Shown in pieces: positions 1-8,060 of a stretch of 46,958 nt of DNA (positions within the stretch are counted from its first letter, which is position 1; every line of letters begins with the position of its first letter). Source of the DNA: CAUZFZ01 sp963579025 (GTDB lineage Bacteria; Planctomycetota; Planctomycetia; Planctomycetales; Planctomycetaceae); assembly GCA_963579025.1 (NCBI GenBank), contig CAUZFZ010000071.1:1-46958 (forward strand), in the 5' to 3' direction. The position numbers and the translations under genes were made by a program. Below the pieces are notes generated by a model that searched no databases, was not told the origin of the DNA, and saw nothing but the letters and a program-made list of their open reading frames with translations.

Positions 1-103
1 GTGACGGACAGTGAGATGCAGAGCGTGCGTCTAAAACGTAATGCTTTTCACGGCGACTGGAATTATGAGATTCACCCACATAAAAACAGGCGAAGCGGGT
101 AAG

Positions 104-397
104 TTAATTCTGAACGACGCCTACGACCTGTAATAGAGCAATAACAAAGAGGAACGCAGTCATTGACAGTAGTGGGTCTTTGAGTCGCTTAAGGTGGTCG
201 GGTCTTTCGTCGGACTCAATTCCACTGCCCTTATCATGGTTGTTGACCCGAGTCGGCTCCGCTATGAGTATTCCTGTGACGCAAGCCGGACAGACGTTTG
301 TCTCCAGTAGGGCGGGAACGAACTTGAAAGAGGAGTTGCATAGGTTGCACCGCATCTTAATCGGTCTGTGTCTCATCTTAATCTGCAGTTCGCCCAC
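104..397 (-). CDS. Small zinc-ribbon protein with C-terminal membrane segment (hypothetical)
   Basis: The reading frame encodes up to 97 residues. Two cysteine pairs (CNLC about residues 17-20 and CPAC about 36-39) form a likely zinc ribbon. A polar stretch follows, and the last 20 or so residues are a hydrophobic helix (LLSMTAFLFVIALLQVVGVV), so the protein is probably anchored by its C-terminus with the ribbon in the cytoplasm. The longest form starts with GTG at 397. In-frame ATGs at 376 and 355 are equally possible, and the ATG at 355 would place the ribbon right at the N-terminus, as in many small planctomycete ribbon proteins. The bases around these starts contain a short direct duplication (GATTAAGATG twice). 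It stands alone, with no operon partner visible. I do not recognise the family and infer no function beyond metal binding and membrane association. Confidence 0.45.
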   Translation of the reverse strand: MGELQIKMRHRPIKMRCNLCNSSFKFVPALLETNVCPACVTGILIAEPTRVNNHDKGSGIESDERPDHLKRLKDPLLSMTAFLFVIALLQVVGVVQN

Positions 398-1366
398 TTT
401 GTGGCCATCCCGTCGTGGTCACGTCTCCAAAGGCGACAACTACGCCCGATATACTATCTGCACACATTCTACGATGTGAGGCTCTCCACGACGAGGAGGG
501 GGTAATGGTGTCAGTGGAACAGCATGACGGGGCGTGTTGTTCTGAGTACACAGGATCAGCAGGCCCGTGTACGGAGTTTATCAGGCCAAGCGACACGCAC
601 CGAGAGGTCGATCTGGATCACATGATACCCTTTCAGTCCCTTGGCCTCGCGATCAGTGGCGGAGCCGTGCCGGAGTTTTTCGGGGCACTGCGGAAATTCT
701 AGACGAACATCTTCCCGCGTCACCGCACTATCGTACAACTCGGTTCGGATTCCTTTACGGGATTTACCGGGTGAGTATTACCGTTTGTCTTGATCTGTGT
801 GTGCGTCCCAAGTCGCCTGATGTCGAGCATAAGATGTATCGTGGAATGCTCCGTTTGGGAATTCGCAAATGCGTCTTGTGCCCCATTGCGAAAGACGAAT
901 GAGATCAGCGAAGTTGTACTCGACAACGTCGGACGCAGATTATATCGGGTGCAGTGTGACCCGGCGGTCGACAACGCCGGACGCATTCGTTTCGGCGCAG
1001 TCTCGTGCGTCGGTCGACAACACCGCCGCAGTTTTCACGGTTGCGGATTGGTGCTGCGGTCGACAATTGGGAGCATCTTCGGCGACGTGTTTCCAGCGTG
1101 GTTCAGAATGCCCTGGATGAACCACGAGCCATCGGCTCGCATGTCGAGAGCCTGCGGTTGACGGAACGGCTCCCGGAAGTCCTTGCTTCGACTGGATTAT
1201 TCGCGGATTCACGCTGCTCACGCTTGTTGCGAAGTTGAAAATCCGTCTGCGGGCGGAATTCGTCCGGAGAACCTGTCGATTGTGGTACCGACCCCTGGAG
1301 CTCCGCGAGAACGGACCTGTCCCAAATAACGACGATGTTGCGGGCATGACTGGCCGTTGCCCTGGA
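398..1366. other. Long gene-poor interval
   Basis: Open frames on both strands are short, overlap each other and have low-complexity, shadow-like composition, so I call no gene. The visible structure is the 46-bp degenerate array (917-1106) and a short perfect hairpin at 1125-1139 (CGAGCC, 3-nt loop, GGCTCG). The interval could hold the promoter of the small minus-strand ORF that starts near 397. Confidence 0.5.
917..1106. repeat. Degenerate 46-bp tandem array with GTCGACAAC core
   Basis: The core CGACAA(C) recurs at 921, 969, 1015 and 1061, giving spacings of 48, 46 and 46 bp. The first three units continue with related bases (GTCGGACGCA, GCCGGACGCA, ACCGCCGCAG), and each following core is preceded by CGGT. 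Units two and three can fold internally: CCGGACGCA pairs with TGCGTCGG, and ACCG..CGCAG pairs with CTGCGGT. The units are too diverged for a CRISPR repeat and lack the inverse-core GTTRRRY motif of integron attC sites. Confidence 0.55.
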
Positions 1367-2530
1367 TCACTCGTCCGCGAGCTGGCGCATTCGCAGGCCA
1401 CCGCCCCCGGGCACGATCTCACCGCGACGCACCGTGCTGGCGGCAATCAGCAGTTCGCTGCCGACGCGGTCGTGTCCGTAGCTGTCCGTGAAACGAAATC
1501 GCCCTTCGCGTTTCTCCAGAACGGCAATGTCGGCCACCGTACCCACACGCAGCGTTCCAATTTCGCCCGTCGGGTCAAGGCGTCGAGCCGGAGCGAGCGT
1601 CGAAAGCTCGATCACGCGGTCAAGTGACATGCCCAGGTGCAGAAACTTGCTCATCGTCGTGGGCATATCGTAGACGGGCCCGTGAATATTCATCGTATGC
1701 AGGTCGGTACTGATGACGTGTGGTTCAAAACCGTCCTCGATCGCCGCCTCGACGATGTCCCACTCAAAGCTGCCACGTCCGTGCCCGACATCAAACAGTA
1801 CGCCACGCTCGGCGGCGGCTCGAACGCCGTCGTAGACTCGACCGGAGTCGTTCAGAATTGTCGTGCTGCCGCCCTTGAAACAGTGAGTGATGCAGTCTCC
1901 CGGAGAAAGCTGATCACACAATTCCGGCAACGACATCGGGCACTCACCGATGTGGACCATGAGCCATGTCTCGGACTCCCGCGCAGCGCGAACGGCATCG
2001 CGTAGATTCGCCCAGCCCTGTTCTCCATCACCGATGATGTGCTTACCGGCGCGGATCTTGACACCGACTGCAACGTCCGGGTGCCGCGCGATCGTCTGCT
2101 TCACACCTTCAACATCGGCGTAGCGACGGTCCATCAACTCACCCAGATTTGCCGCCACCAGACCCATGCAGGACAGATTGACCAGCGCCAGCACCTGCGT
2201 CTGATAGCGGTCTATGTCGCCCTTCCGAAATGCATCGAAGTTGTAGGATCCGGCTGTGCCGGTATCGAGCATCGTGGTCACACCACCGGCTGCACACAGC
2301 GAATCCGCATCCAGCCCGAATGGAGAGTGCGTATAAGCGTGCATGTGCAGATCGATCAGCCCGGGCGTGACGATCAGCCCGCGGGCGTCAATTGTCCATC
2401 GAGCCTCACCCTCGATCCGCTCCTCAACGGCGACAATCCGGTCCCCACTCACGGCAATGTCGCGAACACCTCGCAGCGACTGCGAGGGATCGATGACCTC
2501 ACCTCCACGGATCAGCACATCGTATTGCAT
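1367..2530 (-). CDS. Metal-dependent amidohydrolase (dihydroorotase / D-aminoacylase-like)
   Basis: This 387-residue protein belongs to the amidohydrolase superfamily, cytoplasmic TIM-barrel enzymes that hydrolyse C-N bonds in cyclic amides or N-acyl compounds at a one- or two-zinc site. It has the N-terminal beta-sandwich opening (LIRGG..IDPSQ), the metal-binding HMH at residues 62-64, a likely carboxylated lysine in GVKIRAG (K158), metal histidines H193 and H216, and the catalytic aspartate in STDLH (D276). A C-terminal strand set (GTVADIAVLE) completes the composite sandwich. The pattern and length match the 'amidohydrolase/deacetylase family metallohydrolase' group better than true pyrimidine-pathway PyrC. 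The substrate cannot be read from sequence. I chose the ATG at 2530 over an upstream TTG that adds ten residues without family resemblance. It lies 135 bp downstream of the recombinase gene on the same strand. Confidence 0.88.
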   Translation of the reverse strand: MQYDVLIRGGEVIDPSQSLRGVRDIAVSGDRIVAVEERIEGEARWTIDARGLIVTPGLIDLHMHAYTHSPFGLDADSLCAAGGVTTMLDTGTAGSYNFDAFRKGDIDRYQTQVLALVNLSCMGLVAANLGELMDRRYADVEGVKQTIARHPDVAVGVKIRAGKHIIGDGEQGWANLRDAVRAARESETWLMVHIGECPMSLPELCDQLSPGDCITHCFKGGSTTILNDSGRVYDGVRAAAERGVLFDVGHGRGSFEWDIVEAAIEDGFEPHVISTDLHTMNIHGPVYDMPTTMSKFLHLGMSLDRVIELSTLAPARRLDPTGEIGTLRVGTVADIAVLEKREGRFRFTDSYGHDRVGSELLIAASTVRRGEIVPGGGGLRMRQLADE

Positions 2531-2665
2531 GGCACATTCATCCCGGCTCGACAGGCGCAATTCACAGTTACAGCGTGACTACTCTGTCGAATCCAGAGCC
2601 GACAATCGAGCGGGAGCGTGTTCCCCGGCCAGCGGAGTCAACACGACACGCTCGATGGCTGTGCC

Positions 2666-3583
2666 TTACTTGCGACGACCGCGCTGGTTCTTTGACGACT
2701 GGGGGTGCGCCTTGTCGTAGGTCTCGTGCAGACGACGTGTGCTGACGTGCGTGTAGATCTGCGTTGTTGTCAGACTGCGATGGCCCAGCAGTTCCTGCAC
2801 GCTGCGCAGGTCGGCTCCTCCATCCAGCATGTGAGTCGCAAAGCTGTGACGCAGCGTGTGCGGCGTCACATGTCGATCCAGCCCTGTGTGTTGCAGCCAC
2901 TTGTCGAGCATCCGGCCGATACTGCGTGTCGTCAGTCGCTTGCCGAACTTGTTGAGAAACAACGCGTCCACATCGCCACTGTGCAAGTCCGGCGTCCGTA
3001 CATCGACCCATTTCGACAGAGCCTTCGATGCGAATCGTCCCAGTGGACTGATGCGTTCGCGACGTCCCTTGCCCATCACACGCAACACATCCGAGTCGCG
3101 CTCCCAGCTTGAAACATCCAGCCCCACAAGTTCAGCCACACGCAGTCCGGCCGAGTACATCGTCTCCAGAATCGCCCGGTCGCGATGTCCCATGGGCTCG
3201 TTGGCTGGTGGTGCTTCCAGCAGTTTCGCGAGCTGATCGGCCGACAGCAGGCTTGGCAGTTTACGACCGGTCCGCGGAGTCCGAAGTGCCTTGGCCGGGT
3301 TGGACGACGCCAGACCTTCACGTTCGCAATAGCGGAACAGGCTTCGCAGGCAGGCCAGTCGGCGTGCGACGGTGGTCTTCGCATACTGGCACTCGTGCAG
3401 GTAGGCGACGTAAGCCCGCAGGATTCCGATACTCACCTGTGCCGCATCCGGTATGTAGCCGATGCGTTCGCGAAAGAATTCCAGCAGGCTGGCGAGGTCT
3501 TCGGCGTACGATTTGATCGTCAACGGTGACGAGTTTCGCTCGATCCGCAAATACCGAAGGAAGCCCTCGATTGCGCGTTCCAT
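2666..3583 (-). CDS. xerC: Tyrosine recombinase XerC/XerD
   Basis: A 305-residue tyrosine recombinase of normal Xer length. An N-terminal core-binding (SAM-like) domain spans about residues 1-90 (FLRYLRIERNSSPLTIKSYAEDL), and the catalytic domain runs from about 108 to 290. All six catalytic residues are visible: R148 in AGLRVAEL, K172 in GKGRRER, H242 and R245 in HTLRHSFATH, H268 in GHRSL, and nucleophile Y277 in IYTHV. The usual role of such enzymes is resolution of chromosome dimers at dif near the terminus, working as a XerC/XerD pair with FtsK. A role as an integrase is less likely: no attachment-site duplication, tRNA or phage gene is nearby, and length and motifs are housekeeping-like. 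Whether it is XerC or XerD cannot be settled from the window, so the symbol is tentative. A conserved-looking small gene precedes it by about 40 bp. Confidence 0.9.
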   Translation of the reverse strand: MERAIEGFLRYLRIERNSSPLTIKSYAEDLASLLEFFRERIGYIPDAAQVSIGILRAYVAYLHECQYAKTTVARRLACLRSLFRYCEREGLASSNPAKALRTPRTGRKLPSLLSADQLAKLLEAPPANEPMGHRDRAILETMYSAGLRVAELVGLDVSSWERDSDVLRVMGKGRRERISPLGRFASKALSKWVDVRTPDLHSGDVDALFLNKFGKRLTTRSIGRMLDKWLQHTGLDRHVTPHTLRHSFATHMLDGGADLRSVQELLGHRSLTTTQIYTHVSTRRLHETYDKAHPQSSKNQRGRRK

Positions 3584-3623
3584 GACGTGGTAACCGGGTG
3601 AGAGGGTGAGAGTCGCCTTTCGC

Positions 3624-3851
3624 TCAGGCGGACTCGCGCAGTCGGTTATGTCCCTCGGCTTCGGCTTCTTCCCGCAGACGGCGGACCTTTTGACTCAGGA
3701 CGGCAGCGTCGTACCAGGTGAAGCTCAAGCTGCGGTCCGCGGCGTACCGGCCCAGTTGTTGCAACAAACTCGCCACGCTGTCGTCGTCGTACAGGAACAC
3801 GTACCGCTCCGAGTCCTTAACGAGCGCTAGAACATTCATACTGCGCTGCAT
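3624..3851 (-). CDS. Small conserved hypothetical protein upstream of xerC
   Basis: A 75-residue cytoplasmic protein opening MQRSMNVLALVKDSERYVFL and containing an acidic YDDDS motif, a short FTWYDAAVLS motif and a charged helical C-terminus (QKVRRLREEAEAEG). I chose the ATG at 3851 because GGGGA lies six bases upstream; an internal ATG at 3839 is the alternative. It runs in the same direction as the recombinase gene, about 40 bp ahead of it, and the two may be co-transcribed. From memory, similar short proteins occur in planctomycete genomes, but I cannot name a family or a function. Confidence 0.7.
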   Translation of the reverse strand: MQRSMNVLALVKDSERYVFLYDDDSVASLLQQLGRYAADRSLSFTWYDAAVLSQKVRRLREEAEAEGHNRLRESA

Positions 3852-4312
3852 GAGATTTCCCCGGTGCGATACTTCGCTGCTGGCTGGACGATGAGTTGAT
3901 TGACTTGTGTCGGTTCGTCTTCGTTTGCAGAACCGAGCAATGTGCTCCACTTATGACTGTCCGCATTCGGTGAGTTATTCAGTCGACTGATTTGCCTGAG
4001 TTGCTTGAGTCCGCTTGTCGGGATACGCAGGGGTTGACTGACTCCGAATGTCAGCCGGCCGTACACGCGAGGTCTCAGGAAAAACTTCTGACGAAACTCG
4101 CCTCCCAGGGGTGTCAGCATTTCGCTGATCATCATGTGTGCCTTGAACTCGCGGAAAAAACGCAGTGCATCGATTCCGCCCTCAAGATCCTCACCGCGGT
4201 TTTCAGGAACATTTTCCAGATGCTCCGCGACCGTGACTGAGCTACCCGTCAGCCCGAAACCGCGGGCGCATGCGAGAGCCGCACTCGGATCTCTTCGAGA
4301 TAATCGGCACAA
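3836..4312 (-). CDS. Doubtful ORF upstream of the xerC cluster
   Basis: An open frame of up to 158 residues whose middle part looks protein-like (EHLENVPENRGEDLEGG, DALRFFREFKAHMMISEML, YGRLTFGVSQPLRIP), with codon use like that of its neighbours. Its 3' end overlaps the start of the following small gene by 16 bp, which would fit an operon. Against it: the only upstream start is a TTG without a clear ribosome site, and a plus-strand frame at 3992-4240 in the same DNA looks nearly as good. A different minus frame just upstream reads CAGCADYLEEIRVRLS before a stop, hinting that a longer gene has been broken by frameshift. No family is recognised. It may be a decayed gene. Confidence 0.3.
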   Translation of the reverse strand: MCRLSRRDPSAALACARGFGLTGSSVTVAEHLENVPENRGEDLEGGIDALRFFREFKAHMMISEMLTPLGGEFRQKFFLRPRVYGRLTFGVSQPLRIPTSGLKQLRQISRLNNSPNADSHKWSTLLGSANEDEPTQVNQLIVQPAAKYRTGEISCSAV

Positions 4313-4348
4313 CCGGCACAGATTCTTTAACCGGAATAAATTGCCAGA

Positions 4349-6358
4349 TCAGCTTGAAGCGCCAGAATGGTCGGGCGATGGGTCCGCAGACTCCGTCGCA
4401 GCGGACTTCGGAGTTTCCGCGTCAGCATGACCCGTCTCCGATTCAACAGACTCAACGCTGGCGGAGGATTCAGAGCCTGAATCGCCGGTTTCCGGATCGT
4501 CGCCTGCAGCTTCGCCCGAAGCGTCCGGTGTGGCCGTCGCCGCAGAATTCGGAGTTTCCGTGTCAGCAGCCCCCGTCTCCGTTTCAACGACCGCACCGCC
4601 ATCTGACGATTCGGAGCCTGTATCGCCGGTTTTCGGATCGTCGCCCGCGGGTTCGTCGGGCGCGTCCGGTGTGGAAGTCGTCTTTGATTCGGACGCAGTT
4701 TTCTCACCCGACTCTGCAACGGCCGCGGCATCTGCGGCCTGCGTCATTTCGGATGGAAGCTGCAGGACGCCTCCGGTGTCGACCACATTGTCGAACGCGG
4801 GCTCGTCCTGACTGGTCTCAACCAGCTTCTTCACATCCTGGCGCTGCAGTTCTTCAGCCCGACTTTTCCGCCACAAGTTGAAGCCGAAGCGGCCTGCCAT
4901 CAGCAGCACAACTGCGGCGATAGCAAGTTGCATCTTCGCACTCAGGTCCAGCGCGAACGGATTGCCGCTGGATTCGGGCGGTCGATAAAACAGCTTCTGA
5001 GCGATGAACACCGGGGCAAAGCGTGTGGAGTCCTGAGCTTTATAGCCAAAATTCTTGAAGAAGTACCCGGTGGCGTAGCAGTGGTCGATCTGAATGTCGG
5101 TGCCGTGCTCGTGCGCGGTCAGGCCCTCAGCCAGACTCGTACACAAAATCATCACGGGGTTTTCCTGCGCGTGCCGGTCATACAGCCAGACTTCGTAATA
5201 GTGGTCGAGGTCATAAGGTGTCTCATCCGGACGGACCGGAATGCGGATCAGTCGACGGACGTGCCCGCGAAGCGTCACGAGCTTGCCATGATAAATGGGT
5301 GAGTTCTGGTCCTGCTCTTTGTCCTTGAACAGATCGACAATCACTGGAAAGTCGTACTGCGGGACGTCCTTGTAGCGTCCATCGAAAGCCTCATTCTGAC
5401 GTTGCTGTTGAAACGCGGCGGCGGTCTTTCGAATCGTGCCGATGTCCAACTCTCGCGCTTTCTGCAGGATCGCGTACAGAGGGATCGTGTCGGCTTTCCT
5501 GAAACCCATCGAAGTCAGCCCGCCTCCCGGATTGATGACGCGTTTCAACAACTCATCGGGGATGACGGCCTCAATGTGCGGCGTCCAAATCTCCGGAGCA
5601 CCGGGCTGAACGTTCCGTTCTGGCGGCCCGGTGTCAATGACGACGTCGGCTTCATCGACGGTCACCAGGCCTTCCCGCGGGAAAGTCTCCAGCAGCAGAT
5701 TCCGGAATCGCACTTCCTGCGATTCCTTGTTCGAATGCAGTTGCAGGCCGATCGGCGCGGCCTTGATGCGATCTGGTTTCGGTTCGCGCCAATCCGAGAC
5801 CAGCGTGCCGTTCAAAGCGAATCGAATACGGTTGCCCTGAGCGAGAATCTCAACCTTGTTCCAGTCATGCTGATGCCCGACGGCTTTGGCAGCTTCCGCG
5901 TTTTCGTGGATCAACTTGCGGCCATACAGGTCGTAAAAACCATAGTTGGACGGGAACATGACCAGGTGCCCGGCGTACGTGAACTCATCGCCTTCGTCAG
6001 GAGCAACGCGGCCCCACAGCGCAACTCCCGAGTGCATTTCCGACTCAGCCAGCTTGAATTCAAACGTGAACCGAAAGTCGGAAAAGTCCACCGACGTGAG
6101 TAGATATGTGCTGACCGGGACCTCGTCGGTGTTGCGTCCAACAATCTCTGGCCCGTCTTCACCTTCTTCGACGTGCCAGTACTTCTCGATGTGTCCGAGC
6201 CATCCGTCCAGGTCTCGGCCATTGAACGGCCTGATTACCCGCGTGGGGCCTTTCCCGGGTGGCACGATCGGGGCTTCAGTCGCCGCCTCTTGCGCGCAGA
6301 GTGAAGCGGGGATCCCGACCAGCGTGATCAGGATCAAACAGGACAATGTTCGTCTCAT
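4349..6358 (-). CDS. Secreted DUF1080 (3-keto-disaccharide hydrolase) protein with membrane anchor and acidic tail
   Basis: This 669-residue protein starts with a Sec signal peptide (MRRTLSCLILITLVGIPASLCA). A DUF1080 jelly-roll domain, related to concanavalin-type glycan-binding and glycosidase folds, fills about residues 40-215 (FNGRDLDGWLG at its start, W and G positions typical). A second unrecognised region follows (about 250-460). One transmembrane helix lies at about 470-490 (MQLAIAAVVLLMAGRFGF), then KSRAEELQRQ, which fits a stop-transfer anchor facing inward. The last 150 residues are acidic and rich in S, T, E and A, including a 47-residue duplication. DUF1080 proteins in planctomycetes are linked to polysaccharide breakdown; here most of the protein would sit outside the membrane. 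The start ATG directly precedes the signal peptide. The middle region and the long cytoplasmic acidic tail are unusual for this family. Confidence 0.8.
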   Translation of the reverse strand: MRRTLSCLILITLVGIPASLCAQEAATEAPIVPPGKGPTRVIRPFNGRDLDGWLGHIEKYWHVEEGEDGPEIVGRNTDEVPVSTYLLTSVDFSDFRFTFEFKLAESEMHSGVALWGRVAPDEGDEFTYAGHLVMFPSNYGFYDLYGRKLIHENAEAAKAVGHQHDWNKVEILAQGNRIRFALNGTLVSDWREPKPDRIKAAPIGLQLHSNKESQEVRFRNLLLETFPREGLVTVDEADVVIDTGPPERNVQPGAPEIWTPHIEAVIPDELLKRVINPGGGLTSMGFRKADTIPLYAILQKARELDIGTIRKTAAAFQQQRQNEAFDGRYKDVPQYDFPVIVDLFKDKEQDQNSPIYHGKLVTLRGHVRRLIRIPVRPDETPYDLDHYYEVWLYDRHAQENPVMILCTSLAEGLTAHEHGTDIQIDHCYATGYFFKNFGYKAQDSTRFAPVFIAQKLFYRPPESSGNPFALDLSAKMQLAIAAVVLLMAGRFGFNLWRKSRAEELQRQDVKKLVETSQDEPAFDNVVDTGGVLQLPSEMTQAADAAAVAESGEKTASESKTTSTPDAPDEPAGDDPKTGDTGSESSDGGAVVETETGAADTETPNSAATATPDASGEAAGDDPETGDSGSESSASVESVESETGHADAETPKSAATESADPSPDHSGASS
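4391..4672 (-). repeat. Two tandem copies of a 141-bp coding repeat in the acidic tail
   Basis: Two consecutive 47-codon units encode TPDAPDEPAGDDPKTGDTGS... and TPDASGEAAGDDPETGDSGS..., both ending near ETPxSAAT. The markers GTCCGGTGT at 4523 and 4664 give the exact 141-bp period. Most differences are single substitutions, pointing to a fairly recent in-frame duplication. Confidence 0.75.
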
Positions 6359-6511
6359 GGCGACGGCACCGGGTTACCGGGAGCGAATTGGACCACTGCA
6401 AATACAGCAGATGTTCCCGGTATCTTACCCGACCCGTCAGGAAGCTCCAGAAGTGCTGGCGGTCTTCCTTCTGGAGCATATTCTGCCGAGGCTATGCACT
6501 GGTCCCAAGTC

Positions 6512-6634
6512 GAGCCGTAGGCGGATTTCTCCGAAATCCGCTGCCCTGGACCTGGCAAGACTGAGCGGCATTCGATGTGCCGGCAGGTTGCGATGTCGTC
6601 TGGTCTCGATTTCGGAGAAATCGGGCTACGGCTC
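6512..6634. repeat. 123-bp element with 27-bp terminal inverted repeats (MITE/REP-like)
   Basis: The left arm at 6512-6538 (GAGCCGTAGGCGGATTTCTC...) and the reverse complement of the right arm at 6608-6634 match at 25 of 27 positions. Each arm is itself a hairpin (GATTTC, 3-nt loop, GAAATC). The core carries no ORF. It fills the gap between the DUF1080 and DUF1501 genes. The arrangement fits a non-autonomous palindromic repeat. Confidence 0.75.
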
Positions 6635-6640
6635 ACAGAA

Positions 6641-6673
6641 ACGCGATTCTGTGGATGCTCTACAGAATCGCGT
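6641..6673 (-). terminator. Hairpin at the end of the DUF1501 gene
   Basis: A perfect 12-bp inverted repeat (ACGCGATTCTGT / ACAGAATCGCGT) with a 9-nt loop contains the last codons and stop of the DUF1501 gene. Only a weak T-run follows on the minus strand, so it is a likely but not textbook intrinsic terminator or mRNA-stabilising stem. Confidence 0.55.
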
Positions 6674-8006
6674 CTTTGACCAGCGGCGCATCTTCGGCGA
6701 TCAGCTTCACCGGTCGATCGTTGAGGGTATGCACGATCGTGTCGGCGTCGATGCCCAGCAGGTGATACAGCGTGCGACCGAAGCTCTCGACTTTGTAAAA
6801 GTCGTCCGACACCTGCTCACCCAACTTGTCCGTCGCACCAACAATGTGGCCGCGTTTGAATCCGCCGCCCGCTGCCAGCACGAACTGGGCGTAGTCCCAG
6901 TGATCGCGTCCGGCTCCCTCTTTGGTACCGCACTTCGGTTTCCTGCCCATTTCACCGAGTGCCAGAACGATCGTCGAATCGAGCAAACCGCGGTCGTCGA
7001 GGTCATCCAGCAGTGCCGATAGCCCGCTGTCGAACATTGGGATCTGCTGACGACCTGCAATGAAGTTTTGCCCGTGCCAGTCCCAGTAGCCCAGACTGAA
7101 ATGCACGATCGGCACGCCGGCTTCAATCAGACGCCGCGACAGCAGGAAGTGCATCGGATTGCCGGATGGATACCGATACTTCTCCAGATGACCGTCTTTG
7201 TATCGTGCGATTGTCTCGTCACTCTCTTTCGAAAGATCGAGTGCTTCGCGCAGGCGCGGCGAACGCAACATGTCGAACGCTGTCTGCTGATACTTGTCGA
7301 GTCCGGCGATCAACGGATCGACACGATCCTGACCACGCAGCCGCAGGTCGAGTGCCTTCAACAGTTCCGCATTGCGGGCGAAGGCCGGCAGTTCCATCTG
7401 CGGAGACAGCATCTTCGCGATGTCGTCTTTTGACTCGAGCGGATCGAAGATGAACGGGTTATACGACGGCCCCAGATTGCTGCTCGCAATCGAGTTCCCA
7501 ATGTGGTGATCGATCTTGCCCAACACGGAAAACGACGGCAGGTCGCTTGGGCCTGGCTGCAGTTTCGAGATCACGCTTCCGATCATCGGGTACTTCGCAG
7601 TTCCGCTCGGAAGACGCGGATTACCGGTCAGCCAGTACATCGGGGCTCGACTGTGATCGCCCGGCTTGTTCATCGTCGTGATGGACCGAATCACCGTGTA
7701 CTTATCAGCCCGCTGGGCGAGCTTCGGCATCAGCTCCCCGACTTGCAGGCCGGGAAGGTTCGTGGCGATCGGACTGAACTCGCCGCGATAGTCCGCGGGC
7801 GAATCCGGTTTCATATCGAACATGTCCGTATGCGGCGGCCCGCCGGCCATCCAGCACACGATCATCTGTTTGGCCTTTGGCTCGGCTGCGGCTGCCGGGC
7901 TCTGAGCACGCAGGAGATCCAGCAGACCCACACCACACAGCGATGAACCGCCGATGCGGAGGAAGCTGCGACGCGTATGTTGTTGGAAGTTCGAACATCC
8001 GAGCAT
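6660..8006 (-). CDS. DUF1501 protein, Tat-exported
   Basis: A 448-residue DUF1501 protein of standard length. The N-terminus carries a twin-arginine signal (TRRSFLRIGG at about 11-20, then a hydrophobic run and an AAAAE cleavage area), so it is exported folded. Family motifs in order: CWMAGGPPHTDMFDMKP near the start of the mature protein, THFMP-like SITTMNKPGDHSRA, HFSLGYWDWHGQN at about 315, the LGEMGRKPK motif, GRDHW and SFGRTLYHLLGI at the end. DUF1501 is distantly related to the alkaline phosphatase/sulfatase superfamily, and the D/H/E residues listed are candidate metal ligands, but no activity is firmly established. It lies 54 bp downstream of the DUF1549/DUF1553 gene on the same strand, the standard planctomycete pairing, which suggests joint function outside the cytoplasm. 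Confidence 0.92.
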   Translation of the reverse strand: MLGCSNFQQHTRRSFLRIGGSSLCGVGLLDLLRAQSPAAAAEPKAKQMIVCWMAGGPPHTDMFDMKPDSPADYRGEFSPIATNLPGLQVGELMPKLAQRADKYTVIRSITTMNKPGDHSRAPMYWLTGNPRLPSGTAKYPMIGSVISKLQPGPSDLPSFSVLGKIDHHIGNSIASSNLGPSYNPFIFDPLESKDDIAKMLSPQMELPAFARNAELLKALDLRLRGQDRVDPLIAGLDKYQQTAFDMLRSPRLREALDLSKESDETIARYKDGHLEKYRYPSGNPMHFLLSRRLIEAGVPIVHFSLGYWDWHGQNFIAGRQQIPMFDSGLSALLDDLDDRGLLDSTIVLALGEMGRKPKCGTKEGAGRDHWDYAQFVLAAGGGFKRGHIVGATDKLGEQVSDDFYKVESFGRTLYHLLGIDADTIVHTLNDRPVKLIAEDAPLVKDAIL

Positions 8007-8060
8007 GATAAATTCTCGATGTCAGCGTGATTGTTCAGTCGCGATTCCGAGACGTGCCGA

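Noticed and set aside
917..1106. CRISPR array or integron attC sites at the 46-bp array
   Set aside because: The units share only about 15 bases and have no constant-length repeat with unique spacers. No cas gene, integrase or GTTRRRY/RYYYAAC pair is present.
940..1446. Minus-strand ORF of 168 residues in the first gene-poor interval
   Set aside because: Its composition is rich in Arg, Ser, Pro and Cys like a shadow frame, it overlaps the amidohydrolase gene end in another frame, and no ribosome site is seen.
2666..3583. Recombinase as integrase of a genomic island
   Set aside because: No direct repeats, tRNA, phage or conjugation genes flank it, and length and motifs match housekeeping Xer proteins.
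3992..4240. Plus-strand ORF opposite the doubtful minus-strand ORF
   Set aside because: It shows no ribosome site and no family motif. The minus frame fits the direction of the neighbouring genes better, but neither is strong.
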